In this document: in pieces, positions 1 to 11,559 of the stretch | How positions within the stretch are numbered: position 1 is the first letter of the stretch | Layout: every line of letters begins with the position of its first letter | From: Dryas octopetala | Lineage: Eukaryota; Streptophyta; Magnoliopsida; Rosales; Rosaceae | Assembly (NCBI GenBank): GCA_963921425.1 | Contig: OY992832.1 | Location: 28,485,489 to 28,549,488 of the forward strand | Direction: 5' to 3' | Length of the DNA stretch: 64,000 nucleotides | Notes under the pieces: generated by a model | Told to the model about the DNA's origin: nothing | What the model saw: the letters and a program-made list of their open reading frames with translations, nothing else | The model's database searches: none | Translations under genes and position numbers: made by a program

Positions 1-287
1 TTCGAGAATCCTATTGAATAACGGTTGGTGCATGCGGTATCGCCTGCGGAAAGTCACGGTGTCCTCGATTGGCGAGGGGATGAAGTAGTTGTCCATGAGA
101 CGTTCGTGGGAGGCTTCTCGATTCCGGTGTGTGTACCAGCGACTTGAAGAAGTACCGTCATGCCTTGGACGTTCGGCGACGACAGTATGACCCATTGACA
201 TGATCAACTGACCCACCATCTCCCTTCCATCCTCTTCCCTATCCCATTCAACATCAGAGTCCGAAGACGAGGAGGAGGATGAATACA
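1..287 (-). CDS. Harbinger transposase, N-terminal fragment (E1)
   Basis: The minus strand is open from about 287 to the window edge and encodes a serine-rich, acidic start followed by a segment ending FRRRYRMHQPLFNRILE. The same segment begins the transposase at 12572 in E2, where it leads into the catalytic domain. In known Pong-type elements this protein works with the Myb-like ORF1 product to cut and paste the element. Only about 95 codons are present because the window ends here. Unlike the E2 copy, this copy keeps a tryptophan codon where E2 has a stop (near 12614), so this stretch looks intact. No convincing ATG is seen at the far upstream end; an in-frame ATG lies at 96. Confidence 0.75.
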
Positions 288-715
288 CGTACAAAGGATT
301 TATCTTAGTGTTTATGGAATGAAAAATGATCCTGAAATAAGATTGAGTGTAACATGTTGATTATGTGGTATTTATATTAAAACCACATGCATGTGAGATC
401 AGGATTGAATGGTCCACATTCATTTGCTTTATGATGGTGTAGTCATTTGATGTACTTTGATTGAGTAGTCATTTTCAACAGTATGCCTGTTATGCAGTAA
501 TGATAGCATGCATTAGTCTTATCTACTGTAGAGCATGCATGCATCCATTGGAGTTGTACCATAATAAGTTAGAATCCAATGTTGGGTGGAAATGCAAACA
601 TGACTAAATAAATAGCAAACATGACTTAAAACAAGATTGACATTCAAATTAAAGGATACAATTAAATAGCAAACATAATTTAAAACAAGATTAACATTCA
701 AAATAAAAAACACAA

Positions 716-2144
716 TTAAAGAGCAAACATAATACAAGGTCTCATTCTAATTATTAGGCGGGTACCCCTGGTTTGACTGATTGAGGTTGGAAAGATCCGG
801 GTAGTATCCAGATGGAGTGTACTCCGAACTGTGGTTAGCACGCATTTGCCTCTTTGCAATGACTCAGCCATCTTTTGCTCCCAATACATTCGTTGCCCTT
901 CATTCATTTTGGAGAGGTCTTGGCCCATAATATTTTGTTCTTCCCATTCTAGCTGCCTCTCGATCCTCACCTTTTCTCTTGCTTCTTTTGCGGCGTCTCT
1001 TTCACTCCTTGCACGCTCCCTATCAAGTCTCGTTTGTATGAAAACCCTTGAATTTTCATTATAATGATCTACTGCCTCAACCATATGAGTTTGGACGGGC
1101 TCGGCTGCCTTGGCCCGTTTTGCATGGTTTTTCCCTGGTGGCCTTGGCCGCGATGAACCTATTGGTTGGAATGGTGGTGGGTTTTTGTCCTCGCCAAGTG
1201 GTATGACTGGATCGGCCTCCTAAGGATCATCATCGACGGGAGTGTCGGCATCGTCGGTGGCGGGGGTCTCTGGATCACTAAACCGGACATGAGCACTTTC
1301 CTTTATTTGGCGGGGATCGTCAGCGTACTTTGCACTTTATCTGGTGGGGGTCGTCGGCGTACTTTGCACTTTCCTTTATTTGTTTCCAAATGTGCACTCA
1401 TGGAAACTTGAATCTAGTCTTGTTTCGAAAACTTTCAAGTGCTTGCGTAAACTATAATAATAAAATAAAAATATATAAATATGCTTTATAAATAAACAAA
1501 ACAAAAAATAATAAAACCATTATATAAATATGCTACATTTATAAACAGAACAAAAAAAATCATACAAATATATAAATATGCTTGATAGATAAACAAAACA
1601 AAAAATAATAATATCATTATATAAATATGCTACATTTATAAACAAAACAAAAAATAATCATACAAATATATAAATATGTTTGATACATAAACAAAACAAA
1701 AAATAATAATACCATTATATAAATATGCTTCATTTATAAACAAAACATATAATAATCATACAAAACATATAATAATCATACAAAACATATATATACATGC
1801 TTGATAATTTGATAAAACAAAAAATAATCATACAAATATAAAAATGCATAAAAACTTAACACATTGGCATCATTTGCACTGCTTGCGCGCATTCGCTCGG
1901 CCTCCACTAAGCAAGCATAAAATTTGTTGCAATCACGCGCAATATCTTTGAATCGTGCTTTAACGCCGCCAACCTTACGAATGGTTTCACCCCCCATGTT
2001 ACGCTTGAAAATTTGATAAATTTGTTCGCAAAGCACGTCGGCTCTATTTTGGGCACCAAGACAACCGTCAGGAGACCTCTCTAGGTATGCCATCACTAGG
2101 GCTTCATCTTCAGCTACCCCCCAAGCATTTCCTCTAGGAGCCAT
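716..2144 (-). pseudogene. Harbinger ORF1, Myb/SANT-like DNA-binding protein (E1)
   Basis: Exon 1 begins at an ATG at 2144 (MAPRGNAWGVAEDEALVMAY) and runs to about 1864. It contains a tryptophan-bearing SANT/trihelix-like segment ending near SSANDANV. The homologous E2 protein starts MVRPRGTSW and ends ANESNV before a GTTAGT donor; here the donor area reads GTTAAGT. After an AT-rich intron, the second exon (about 1435-716) carries the charged coiled-coil-like segment rich in Arg, Glu and Lys (RERARSERDAAKEAREKVRI). Stops in the first half of exon 2 show decay. In Pong-like elements ORF1 binds the element ends and recruits the transposase. Family is clear from architecture and similarity to E2; exon limits are approximate. 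Confidence 0.7.
1459..1815. repeat. 98-bp AT-rich tandem repeat in the E1 ORF1 intron
   Basis: About three and a half copies of a 98-bp unit (starts near 1506, 1604 and 1702) repeat the words TATATAAATATGCT, ATTTATAAACAAAACA and AATAATCATACAAA. The array fills most of the intron between the two ORF1 exons. The corresponding E2 intron (13189-13291) is about 100 bp and lacks it, so the expansion is specific to this copy. Confidence 0.8.
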
Positions 2145-2800
2145 GACGAAGAAAAAAAAAATTTGTGCAAATTTGGTAAAAAAAGTTGTAGTTTGTGATG
2201 AAAAACTATGAGTTTTGTATGATACATATACACCCATTTGAGAATATAGCTGTTGGAGGGTTTGGACAATTTTAAACATTTTTTTGAAATTTTTTAAAAA
2301 AATTTCGGGTGTTTTTTTAATTTTTAAATCATTTGTTTAAACAAAACTAATTGGCTACCATTTGGACCGTTGATAATCAACGGTCCTTTAATCTAGGCCC
2401 TGCAATTTGGTTTGGGTTTAAAAAAAAAAAGAAAAAAAAAAGGGCCCAACGGCCGTTTCTTGTTGGCCGCTCATCACCAACGGTCAAGCCATTTGGACCG
2501 TTGGTGCATCTCAATTTCCAAGCATACGCTGGTATATCACTATCCCAGACAGTTTTGGTATTGTGTCAGTATGGCTGCAGACCAGTGGAAAGCTTGCTTT
2601 CCTTCACGTGGGTAGGCCAGCCAGCATTTGGCTCTCAAAATTTTTGGCTCACAGCTGTGACCCAGAAGTGGGTTTCAATTTGGGTTACACCTCATTTTGG
2701 CTCACCTTTTCCGGCCCGCAGTGAGTTAATGTGAGGCAAATGTGACCCATTTTGGGCTTTTGGGTCACAAAAGCCGGTGCATAGTGGTAGGTCTAAGCAT

Positions 2801-3430
2801 GGATGTAGACTCTAGTTGTGGTTCGTTGGATGCAATAGATGGCTAGGATTAAAAAATAGAACAGCAACCCATCTTCTTGAAACAACCCATGTGCAACTCA
2901 TATGGATCAGAAAAAGAACCCAAGCAACAACGACAAACGATGAACGATGAACGACGAACTAGAGAAGAACGCATGATTCGAGGGAGGAGCTGAACGATTT
3001 TAGAGAGAATCGAGTTGAACGATTTAAGAATCAACCAGGTTATCTCTCTCTCTCTCCCTCTCCCTCTTCGTCTCTCTTTGTCTCTGTATAGGATTTGTGA
3101 AAAAACCCACTTACTAATTTAAGTTTTTCTATAGCTTTCTTGATTCCAAACAAATGATTTAGGGTTAATATTATGTTCACACTCTTTTTTGCTTTTGAGA
3201 TTGAATATGAATTAGTGAATTTGACTTTCATACATATAAATTTTTTCTTCATGGTAGGTTCTTCATGGAATTAATTTTTTTTTCCTCTGTAAATGAATGA
3301 TAGAAACCCAAATTTATATAATTTTGTTTTTTGTAAAATAATATGAATAGATTCTTTCATATAGATGTGTGCATGGGTTCCTTCACTTAGTTTTTGTGCA
3401 TAGGATTATCTTTTTCTTTCATGTGTAAAT
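2801..3430 (+). repeat. Left terminal inverted repeat of the MULE
   Basis: Matches 10318-10949 in reverse complement, with scattered substitutions and small indels. It holds a conserved small ORF (3040-3252, minus) that is mirrored at 10493-10753, a natural consequence of repeat identity. A short CT-rich tract lies at 3044-3080. Confidence 0.85.
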
Positions 3431-5096
3431 GAATGACAGAAATCCAATCCTATATTTTTTTTTTGTAAAATAATGCATGTGAATTGTTTAAGCTGAGATT
3501 ATTTTAGGCCAGCTTAAGCTGAATTTGTTTAAGAGTATGAATTTTGTGATTTGTGTTCCTTTGTATACTGTGAGATTGAGTTTTATTTTCCTTTCGTTGT
3601 TCTTGATTTTCCCCTGCTTTTAATCTAGAGTCACATAGTTCTTCTCTTTATTCATTTTATTCATTTCGGTTTTTTATGTCCAAATACAGGTAATGATGCA
3701 GAGATTATGATACATTAGAACAAATGGACTTCCATGTACAAGTTGCTTGATGAGGGTAAAAGGATTGTACAAGTGCTGTTAGGGATTTTATTTGTTTTAA
3801 TTGTCAATGCAATTGTAAAACACTTAAAATCGTGATCGATCAAGTGTGTATTATTTGTAACTTGGAGCTTTGATAATTTAATGGTTCTATCTTAAGTCTC
3901 TGCAAAGATTAATGGTAAACAAGAATGACTATGTTTTTTTCTCCTCTACTTTCAAATTGTCTCTTTCCCACATTTGAGTATTTCATGAATAGAAGTTATA
4001 TTATACAACAAAACATTTTATAGCTAAGATCTAGTCATATTTTCTAGATGTGTTTTTAAACAGAGACTTTGTTTCAAGCTTATTATGCTTATCATATGCC
4101 TAAGAAAAAGCATGATCTACCAATGCTGAGCTTCCTTAAGCAAAGAAGTCGAAGTCTTATTAATGCTAGAAGAGAAAGGGATAAAAACCTCCTACCTAAC
4201 TTCTGCCCAGAAAAGAAATAGCTAGCTTGTTCTCATTGGGATAAAAACCACTAGAAGAAAGACTTGAAGGAGGGGAAGCTACAGACTAAAGGTTTCACTT
4301 TTCATATTCTCGAAAGACATCCATATTCTCTAAGGAAAAAAAAAATATATATATATATATATGATGAACAAATGGTTGTTTTCCAACAAATATCATTGGA
4401 AAAATTAATGATCTCCCTGAAGAAATAATTTTTTCTTTCAAATCCTTGAAGTTTAAAGTTATATATTTATTATGTTCTACAAATGATGAAGGATAAACAA
4501 GAATGACCATACCAAAAATCTACGTGTAATAACATCTCTATGTGCACAAATCCAGAAATTTGTATTAACATCTAAACATCCACGTACATTCTTGATAAAC
4601 ATATTTGATCCATAGCAGATTACACATTCAAACAAAATACATAGATGAGACCCATTTTGCTCAGCTTGTGAAGGCTTCAATATCCATATGCACAACTTGT
4701 ACAAAGTATCCAATGTTAGGCTACAACTTAACATGATGCCTCTCAACAAAAATATGATAGTACCTCCCTCTTCAAAATTTGCAGCATCACTCTCGCCATA
4801 GCTGCATACATGACTTGTAAACAAAAATTATAAGCATGATACATGTTTAAACACCTCAACATAAATTTTAAAAAGAAAGAAAAAAAAAACCAGTCTAATA
4901 AATAGTAAATTCACATCAAATATATATATATATATATATATAAGAATGATACCTTGAACCACAACTAGGCATCATTCATATTTGGTGAGATACCTTCTCC
5001 ATCCTTGTTGCACATGGAAGACATGCATGAAAGTTAGTTATTGCAGATATTTCATCCTCAAATTAATTGAAAGACTTAATAACATAAATAGAGTAC
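3431..5096. other. MULE interior without a recognised gene
   Basis: This AT-rich stretch lies between the left terminal repeat and the last transposase exon. It includes two dinucleotide (TA)n tracts, near 4347-4363 and 4919-4942. A minus-strand ORF at 4477-4824 is open but matches nothing I recognise and has no clear start context. The segment probably represents 3' untranslated and subterminal sequence of the element. Confidence 0.5.
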
Positions 5097-6734
5097 TTAC
5101 ACACTAGTGAAAGTTGGACAAGTTCGTTTATCATGACCGATTTGTCCACACCCATGACAATGTCGTCTACCCTTTTCTTTTGCCTTCTCTTTCCCTCCCT
5201 TTAATCTTTTTCCAGACCCTTTTGCATTTACTTGAAGTGGGTCATTTAATCGTTTTAGCTGAGAACTATTAGTCAAATTTTCAGAGGCTTCTACACATGT
5301 GCAAGTTAAATTCTTAGAAGCTTCTCCACTATTATTCGAAGTACTAGCTACCATTGATTTTACATTTTCCTGCATTAATTCAAAATTAGCTAATAACTCC
5401 TTACTTGCCTCTTCAGATACTAAAGCACTATCAATTAACTTAGAGGCAATATTGGATAGTTTGGCTTGCCACATCAACAATGCGTTATCACCACCATCAT
5501 TTATTTCAACATCATTCTCTTCCAAAACTATACCAGATTTTGCAGCCCTTGTTCACCTTTTTAAGATGTATTTATTTGGCAAGTAGTCAACTTGTTTTAT
5601 CAGAAATAATGTCAACATGTGCCTACATGGAATTCCTTCAAACTCAAATTTTTTACAGCTACATGAGACATAATCCAAAGCTTTGTCATATACAACTTCA
5701 CGCATTTTTACACGTCTATCAGATGTTCTCTCCATTGCCTTATAAACATTTAGATTCTCATCCTCTCTTATGAGTTCAAGTACACACCGAAAAATTTCCC
5801 ACAATTCATCTTGAAATTCGTAGAAAATTGTACGTGTATAAATTCCAGCCATTTGCTTCTCCATCCGCATTAGTAATTTCAATATAGGTTTTTCATTAAT
5901 ATCAACATGATCAGCAACTAACTCATTATGACGTTGACAAGCAAGCGCCGTACCAAATCGTAGCACGAAATCCATCAATGAATTCCATCTTGAAACATAA
6001 TCGTTAAAAAATGAATGACAACTTTCAACTCTCTAGCTGCTAGACATTCTTGCAGAGAAAACATGTTTGACATAGGCAGGAACCCATCTTGAGCGCAAAT
6101 CATATATAGAAGTCAACCAAACATTCTCCTTAAATTTTCTTTTGTCTATTATATCCATCCACTTTGAATCAACCTCTTCTTGTGTATCTGAATCCCAAAT
6201 ACATTTTTGTAATTCTTTATAGCTCTCACTATGAACCGAAACATTTAGCTTTTCAAAAAACTTGTTCACAATATGCCAAATGCAATATTTATGATATGTA
6301 TGTGGAAAAGCTTGAGAAATTGCCTTTGTTATTGCTGGATCTTGATCTGTGATAATAACTTTAGGTTGATCAGCTGGCATAGCTTTCTTAAATTGCTCAA
6401 ACAACCAAATAAAAGACTGTAGTCTCTTTACTCAAGAATGCATGCAAGAATGATTGTTTGACCATGATTATTAGCACCCACAAAAGGCGCAAAAATCATG
6501 CCATAACGGTTTGTGTTGTATGTGGTATCAAATACAATCACATCACCATAAAAATGATAAGCTCGCCTTGAAGTTGCATCAGCCCAAAAACAATGAGTAA
6601 GCCTATCATCACCATCTGACTCCATCTTAAAAAAGAATGATCCATTTTTTGCTTGTTCACCAACGAAATGCTCAAGTAACATTTTTGCATCATGTCCTTT
6701 CATCTCTTTTCGCAAGTCTCTTTCATAATTATAC

Positions 6735-9605
6735 TGACAGGACCGCCTCCGGAGTCCACCCTAAAACCCGGAGAGGTCCTGCGGGAACCCAAATTCAAGG
6801 AAAATCCTACCGAAAATTCGGCAGAACCTTCCCTGAAAATGGACTAACCCAGAAATTTCAAACCTGTTAAAAAGCACTTCTAACATATCAACCACCTCTA
6901 CCACAACCAAATAGGGTCTCAGACCCAACAATTTTAAAGAAAAACCATCTGAGAATTTTAAGTGTGATCATCAGAGCCACTATCCTAATACAAGGAATTT
7001 TTACAAGAATATTAACTGGCGCCTACACGGTCCGACTTGAGAGATGGATGTAACTGCCTCGACGTGTTTAGCTTGACCTCCACCAAAGCTACTACCTGGG
7101 GGAACAATTTAAAACAAAACAAGATAAACCGTGAGACAAACTCAGTGAGTGGACAGTTTAATAGAAACGAAAATAAAAATAAACTTTCTGTTTCAGAAAA
7201 TCCTTCAAAACCACATTTAGCACCAAGACCTCACGTCACTCTCTGAAATCCCCCAATTTTAAAATCATTTCCAAACTTTAAGAGAGTTATAAAACTAATA
7301 AGACTCAAAGCAAAGATAAATCAAAACTCATTTCTCAAAAGCCACTCATCTAAATAAACAAAGTCATAGTAATAATAAAATTGAAATCATTATAAAACTC
7401 GAAAAGTAGGTTCTCACTTAAAATCCATATTTAAACTCTTGAAAATATCAATTTCATTTTCCACCATGCTATATACCCTGAATAACCTGGCCATACACAT
7501 GTGCGGAATTCCTGCATCACACAGGCAGGCAATATCCTGGCCATACACACGTGTGAATAAAATCAGCTCGTGCAGGCAAATCCTGGTTGTACGTGCACGC
7601 AGAGCAGCCCCCAAAGGGCGAAGCATCCCGACACACGGCCCAAAGCCTATATGTGTGCCGTGATGGGTCCCAAAGACCTATGTATCTGATAATCTGGAGG
7701 GTACTGCAAAGGGTGGTTTGAAAACCATTTTTCCATAACCCAAATAAATCATTTTTCCACCAAGAATAGAATAATTGTACCTTTCCAAGAAACTTTAAAT
7801 CCATGAACTTATTGCATAAATTCCAAATTCAAAATAAGTTATCCTCCACAACGAAAATTCCCAAATTAACAAAGTCATTACTCAACATGGAAATCTCATT
7901 TACAAATTTTCAAACTAGATAAAATCTCATGTTTGGTTTTCCAATAATTAAATGGGCAAATAAATCATTTAAAACCCATAATAATTCAATTAAAATCAAG
8001 GTTAAATTCAAAAGTCATCATATTTGGATAAAATCATTATCAAATCATGATTTAAAAATCTTGAAGTTCCTGAAAATCATTTTTAAGGAAAACAAAATCC
8101 AACTCACTACGCAGAAATCAATTATTCAAGATATTAAACATGAACAAATCCATGAATTTATAAAAACGTTCAAGAAACCAAGTCCACTCACAGTTAGAAT
8201 CCTAGCTCCGATCCTCCGCCGAATCGTTTCGAGCCGCGGTCGTCTCGCCTATAAAATAGACAATCAACGAAATAAAATTAGTTCCGACTCAAGACACTTA
8301 AACGTAGATATGTACTCAACTTAACCTCACACCCGCCTCCCATTCTAGTTCGACGATTCCCAACCTCCATTCGTAGACCTAAAACCCCTACATGAACACT
8401 CCTGAAGCTCCCCGGCTCAGCCTAACCAAAAACGTCCTAACCAAGATCAATAACTCACTCCACCATTTCCTTAAAAATCATCCTGCATTCACTAAAATAC
8501 AATGGGGTTCGAAATCCCCTTGTGTGCCGCCCAAGGTGGCTGTCTCAAATCATATTTTTAGCCAAGAAATGCCTAATTCCTCAAACCCATTCAATCCTTC
8601 AATCTTAAACCACAATTGGGGTCCCTAGGAATAGAATTTATTACTCAAAACAACACAAATGGCCCTCTAGTCCGAAAATTAAAGAACAACTCGAAATGGC
8701 TTCAAAAACTCAGAAACTTCAAATTCCCAATTACTCGAAATTGAACAACATGAATTTAGGGAAATGAAGGCCCAATAGAAGAGGAAGAAAACTCACCTAA
8801 AATGGAGGTGTTTGGTGCCGGAAATTGGTCAGAATCCAACGAGACAAAGAGGAGCCAAGCTGCTGGTTTTCAGGGTTTCCTGTGCGCGCGGCTAGGCTGG
8901 CTGGAAGAGCGCTGGGGGAGGTCGCCGGCCTGAGGGAAGGTCACCGGAGAGTGGTGACTGCGAGGGGAGGCCGGCGTTGATGGCCAGTGTTGAGCACAGA
9001 GGGAAAGAGCAGAGAGAGAGAGAACACGGGGCGAGAGAGAGAATGAGGGGAGAGTGTGAGCTCGGGAGGGTGGCCGGCGCCTGGGGTGTTCGCCAGTAAG
9101 CTTAGGTCGGAGGGGGGCGTCGACGGCGGGCTGGGTGATGGTGGTGGTCGGTTGGTGCAGGGCTGGTTGCGGGGGAGGAGAAAACAGGGAAAGGGAGAGT
9201 GCGTGGAGAGAGAATAAATAGAGGGAGAGAGAGAAACTTCTAGAAAAATCTGATTTTTAAACCCAATTTGTCCATTTTACGAAATTGTCCCTCACTTCAA
9301 ACGCTCATATCTTTCAACCTGTAACTCGGATCGACGCGTGCTACGTGTCTATGAAATCGTGGGCTCGAAACCTATCTAACGGACCCAAAGTCAAAATCAA
9401 AAGCCCTTTTATTTTAAAAGTCAACTTTGGGTCAACCCCAAATTAAAACGAAAATAAAAATTTAAATCAAAACTCTTTTTATTGCCCAAATAAATCTCAA
9501 AATCTTTAAAATACAATTTCACATCCTTTAAAAAAAAAAATCTCTTAAAAACATAGTTAAATAAAAATTTAAATTTCTAGTGGAAATTTGGATCGGGTCG
9601 TTACA
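6735..9605 (-). mobile_element. Solo LTR, TGTAACGACCCGACCC family (copy 1), inside the MULE transposase
   Basis: On the minus strand it runs from TGTAACGATCCGAT-type sequence (9605) to GGTCCTGTCA (6735). It starts TG, ends CA, and is flanked by a perfect 5-bp duplication TATAC (6730-6734 and 9606-9610). It is 2871 bp long and has no primer site, polypurine tract or pol gene, so a solo LTR left by LTR-LTR recombination is the simplest reading. It splits the MULE reading frame between TQKDMY and NYERDL. Its closest relative in the window is 42918-45188, with shared blocks at both ends and around the repeat region 7480-7670. Confidence 0.88.
7480..7670 (-). repeat. Degenerate repeat block in solo LTR copy 1
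   Basis: Related short units occur here, including CCATACACATGTG, CCATACACACGTG and TGTACGTGCACGC. They are followed by a block (CCCCCAAAGGGCGAAGCA onward) shared almost word for word with 43922-44030. This is the same position in the LTR that carries the arrays at 17853, 36095, 43735 and 52624 in other family members. Confidence 0.6.
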
Positions 9606-10317
9606 TATACATATCCTTCTGAGTACAACCAACATTTTCCATGCCTCCAGCTTAAACTTCAAAAAGGCTAAATTGTTGATGCTTGGGTATATTAACTGAC
9701 CTAAGTTGTTGTGCCAATGATTTTTTAACTTGGGATACCATACGGTGAGATCTCAACAAATGTACTTTTCTAGGAGATGTCCAATCATGGTTGTGTTCCT
9801 TCACAAACTGTGATATTATATACTTTGTACCATTTTTTGACTTCTTAACTGCAAGCTTGGCCTTACATCCCTTCCGTACTATTCCTCGATGCCTTTTACT
9901 TCCACTACCAATCTTTTTGGTATATATACCTTCTTTAAAGCACACATACTCTTTCCTTAAGATCTCTTCAGAAACTTTATTCTTCGTACTAGAACGACTT
10001 CGAATACTAAATCTAGACTTTCTCGCATAATTATTATAAAATTCACGAACATCATTGAGTGATTCAAACTCCTGGCCTACTTTTGGTTTGTAATCATCTA
10101 CTACTTGAGGGATGAAAGTTATATTAGGATTCTTTTCATTGACATCTTTTCCAAATTCAGATTCATGGTGGTTCCCTACTTCAAGGTTCTCCTCCATTTC
10201 ATCCAAAATAAAACACTAACAAAATACATACAAAGACCAATTAAGTGGAAAACTAGCAATAGAAAAAAAAAACAATTTAAATGAGTAAATACTAGCAGCA
10301 TTCATAGTGAGTAAGAT

Positions 10318-10949
10318 TTTACACATGAAAGAAAAAGATAATCCTATGCACAACAACTAAGTGAAGGAACCCATGCACACATCTATGTGAAAGAATCTAT
10401 TCATATTATTTTACAAAAAAAAAATATATAAATTTGGGTTTCTATCATTCATTTATAGAGGAAAAAAAAAATAATTCTATGAAGAACCTACCATGAAGAA
10501 AAAATTTATATGTATGAAAGTCAAATTCACTAATTCATATTCAATCTCAAAAGCAAAAAAGAGTGTGAACATAATATTAACCCTAAATCATTTGCTTGGA
10601 ATCAAGAAAGCTATAGAAAAACTTAAATTAGTAAGTGGGTTTTTTCACAAATCTTATACAGAGACAAAGAGATATGAAGAGGGAGAGGGAGAGAGAGAGA
10701 TAACCTGGTTGATTCTTAAATCGTTCAACTCGATCCTCTCTAAAATCGTTTAGCTCCTCCCTCGAATCATGCGTTCTTCTCTAGTTCATCTTTCATCATT
10801 CATTGTTCATCGTTCGTCGTTGTCGCTTGGGTTCTTTTTCTGATCCATATGGGTTGCACATGGGTTGTTTCAAGAAGATGGGTTGCTGTTCTATTTTTTA
10901 ATCCTAGCCATCTATTGCATCCAATGGACCACAAATAGAGTCCGCACCC
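10318..10949 (-). repeat. Right terminal inverted repeat of the MULE
   Basis: Reverse complement of 2801-3430. It lies just upstream of the transposase ATG at 10206 and so would contain its promoter, as is usual for Mutator elements. The outermost bases read GGGTGCGGACTCTA on the opposite strand. Confidence 0.85.
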
Positions 10950-11335
10950 GGGAAAAGTAAGGCCTTCTACTACAGTAAAAGCCATTTTTTGATAGCCAAA
11001 GTCATTTTAGGTGTTGTAATAGTATTTTTTAGGGTGCAGTCTACTGTGGTGATGATATTCAAATTTGGATATCAGGATTTTTTACTCAATTAAATTATGT
11101 CTAATCTTGATTAATTGACCTATAATTTAAAATTTATAACTTAAATGTTTATAAAAATTATACCATTAGTAATATTTTTGAAAAATCTTTAATTTAAGGT
11201 CAATATTGAATATATTTAAATATTTTATTTGTTAACCAAAATTATAATTTCTCTATTTTATATATTTTATTACTCAAAAACGGTAAATACAACATAATTT
11301 ATTTTATTTCATGAACGAAGACATAAAATTAAACA

Positions 11336-11376
11336 ACAACACCCAACAACACCCAACAACACCCAACAACAAAGCA
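11336..11376. repeat. Short tandem repeat (ACACCCAACA)n
   Basis: Four near-perfect copies of a 10-bp unit, AACACCCAAC, lie in the 3' noncoding part of E2, between the left end and the transposase stop. Confidence 0.7.
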
Positions 11377-11559
11377 ACGAGGAATGAACGACACGCTGGA
11401 AAAGTAAAAAGAAAAAACAATAAATGATCTAAACAACCACAATACATAGAACGAACGGATGATGATTCCCAACTCAACCATATGGTGCATTTCCTTTTCG
11501 AATCCAGATGTGCTTAATCAGGTTGGTTTTCAGGGATGCGTTTGCATTTCTTGACTTGA

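Larger units (their letters stand above)
1..2793 (-). mobile_element. Pong-like PIF/Harbinger element E1, cut by the window edge
   Basis: Two genes read leftward: a Myb/SANT-like accessory protein (716-2144) and the start of a DDE transposase (1-287). Both align with the more complete element at 10961-14061. The right end, read from the opposite strand, is GACCTACCACTATGCACCGG, followed outside by TAA (2794-2796). TAA is the trinucleotide target duplicated by this superfamily, and the end resembles the GGCCTCTACTATGG end of E2. The left end lies outside the window, so the matching terminal repeat and duplication cannot be seen. Superfamily assignment is firm; the exact right boundary is inferred from the TAA and the similarity of ends. 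Confidence 0.8.
5097..10206 (-). pseudogene. FAR1/MuDR-type MULE transposase, interrupted
   Basis: Read on the minus strand from ATG 10206. A FAR1-like N-terminal DNA-binding domain comes first (10206-9652, ending with a Cys/His segment around VKEHNHDWTSPRKVHLLRSH). The MULE transposase core follows (6733-6033; motifs DTTYNTNRYGMIFAPFVGAN and VIITDQDPAITKAI), then a SWIM zinc finger (around 5640-5700; CSCKKFEFEGIPCRHML). A CCHC zinc knuckle is near 5110-5160 (CHGCGQIGHDKRTC). Breaks seen are a stop after FSLFEV at 9652, a solo LTR splitting the reading frame at 6735-9605, and a frameshift near 6425. Further in-frame stops follow SSS at 6033 and KYILKR at 5553. Family proteins bind terminal repeats and catalyse transposition; domesticated relatives are the FHY3/FAR1 light-signalling factors. 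The flanking inverted repeats argue for a transposon rather than a domesticated gene. Function is certainly lost. Confidence 0.85.
2801..10949 (-). mobile_element. Mutator-like element (MULE) with long terminal inverted repeats
   Basis: Sequence at 2801-3430 reappears reverse-complemented at 10318-10949, so a roughly 630-bp inverted repeat brackets the region. The outer ends are GGATGTAGACTCTA and (other strand) GGGTGCGGACTCTA. Between them lies a minus-strand FAR1/MuDR-type transposase gene (5097-10206). Long terminal repeats plus a MULE transposase define an autonomous-type Mutator-like element. I do not find the expected 9-bp target duplication: the left flank is TCTAAGCAT, the right GGGAAAAGT. 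The left flank has been altered by E1, which ends 7 bases outside this element. A solo LTR (6735-9605) was inserted later. Confidence 0.85.

Noticed and set aside
4477-4824. 115-codon minus-strand ORF in the MULE interior
   Set aside because: No motif, no start context and no similarity to the transposase; kept only as unexplained sequence.
7929-8628. ORFs of 131 and 78 codons on the plus strand
   Set aside because: They fall inside the minus-strand solo LTR and have no conserved counterpart in its sister copy at 42918-45188.
10493-10753. Small ORF mirrored at 3040-3252, apparently conserved
   Set aside because: Both copies lie in the MULE terminal inverted repeats, so similarity follows from repeat identity rather than coding constraint.
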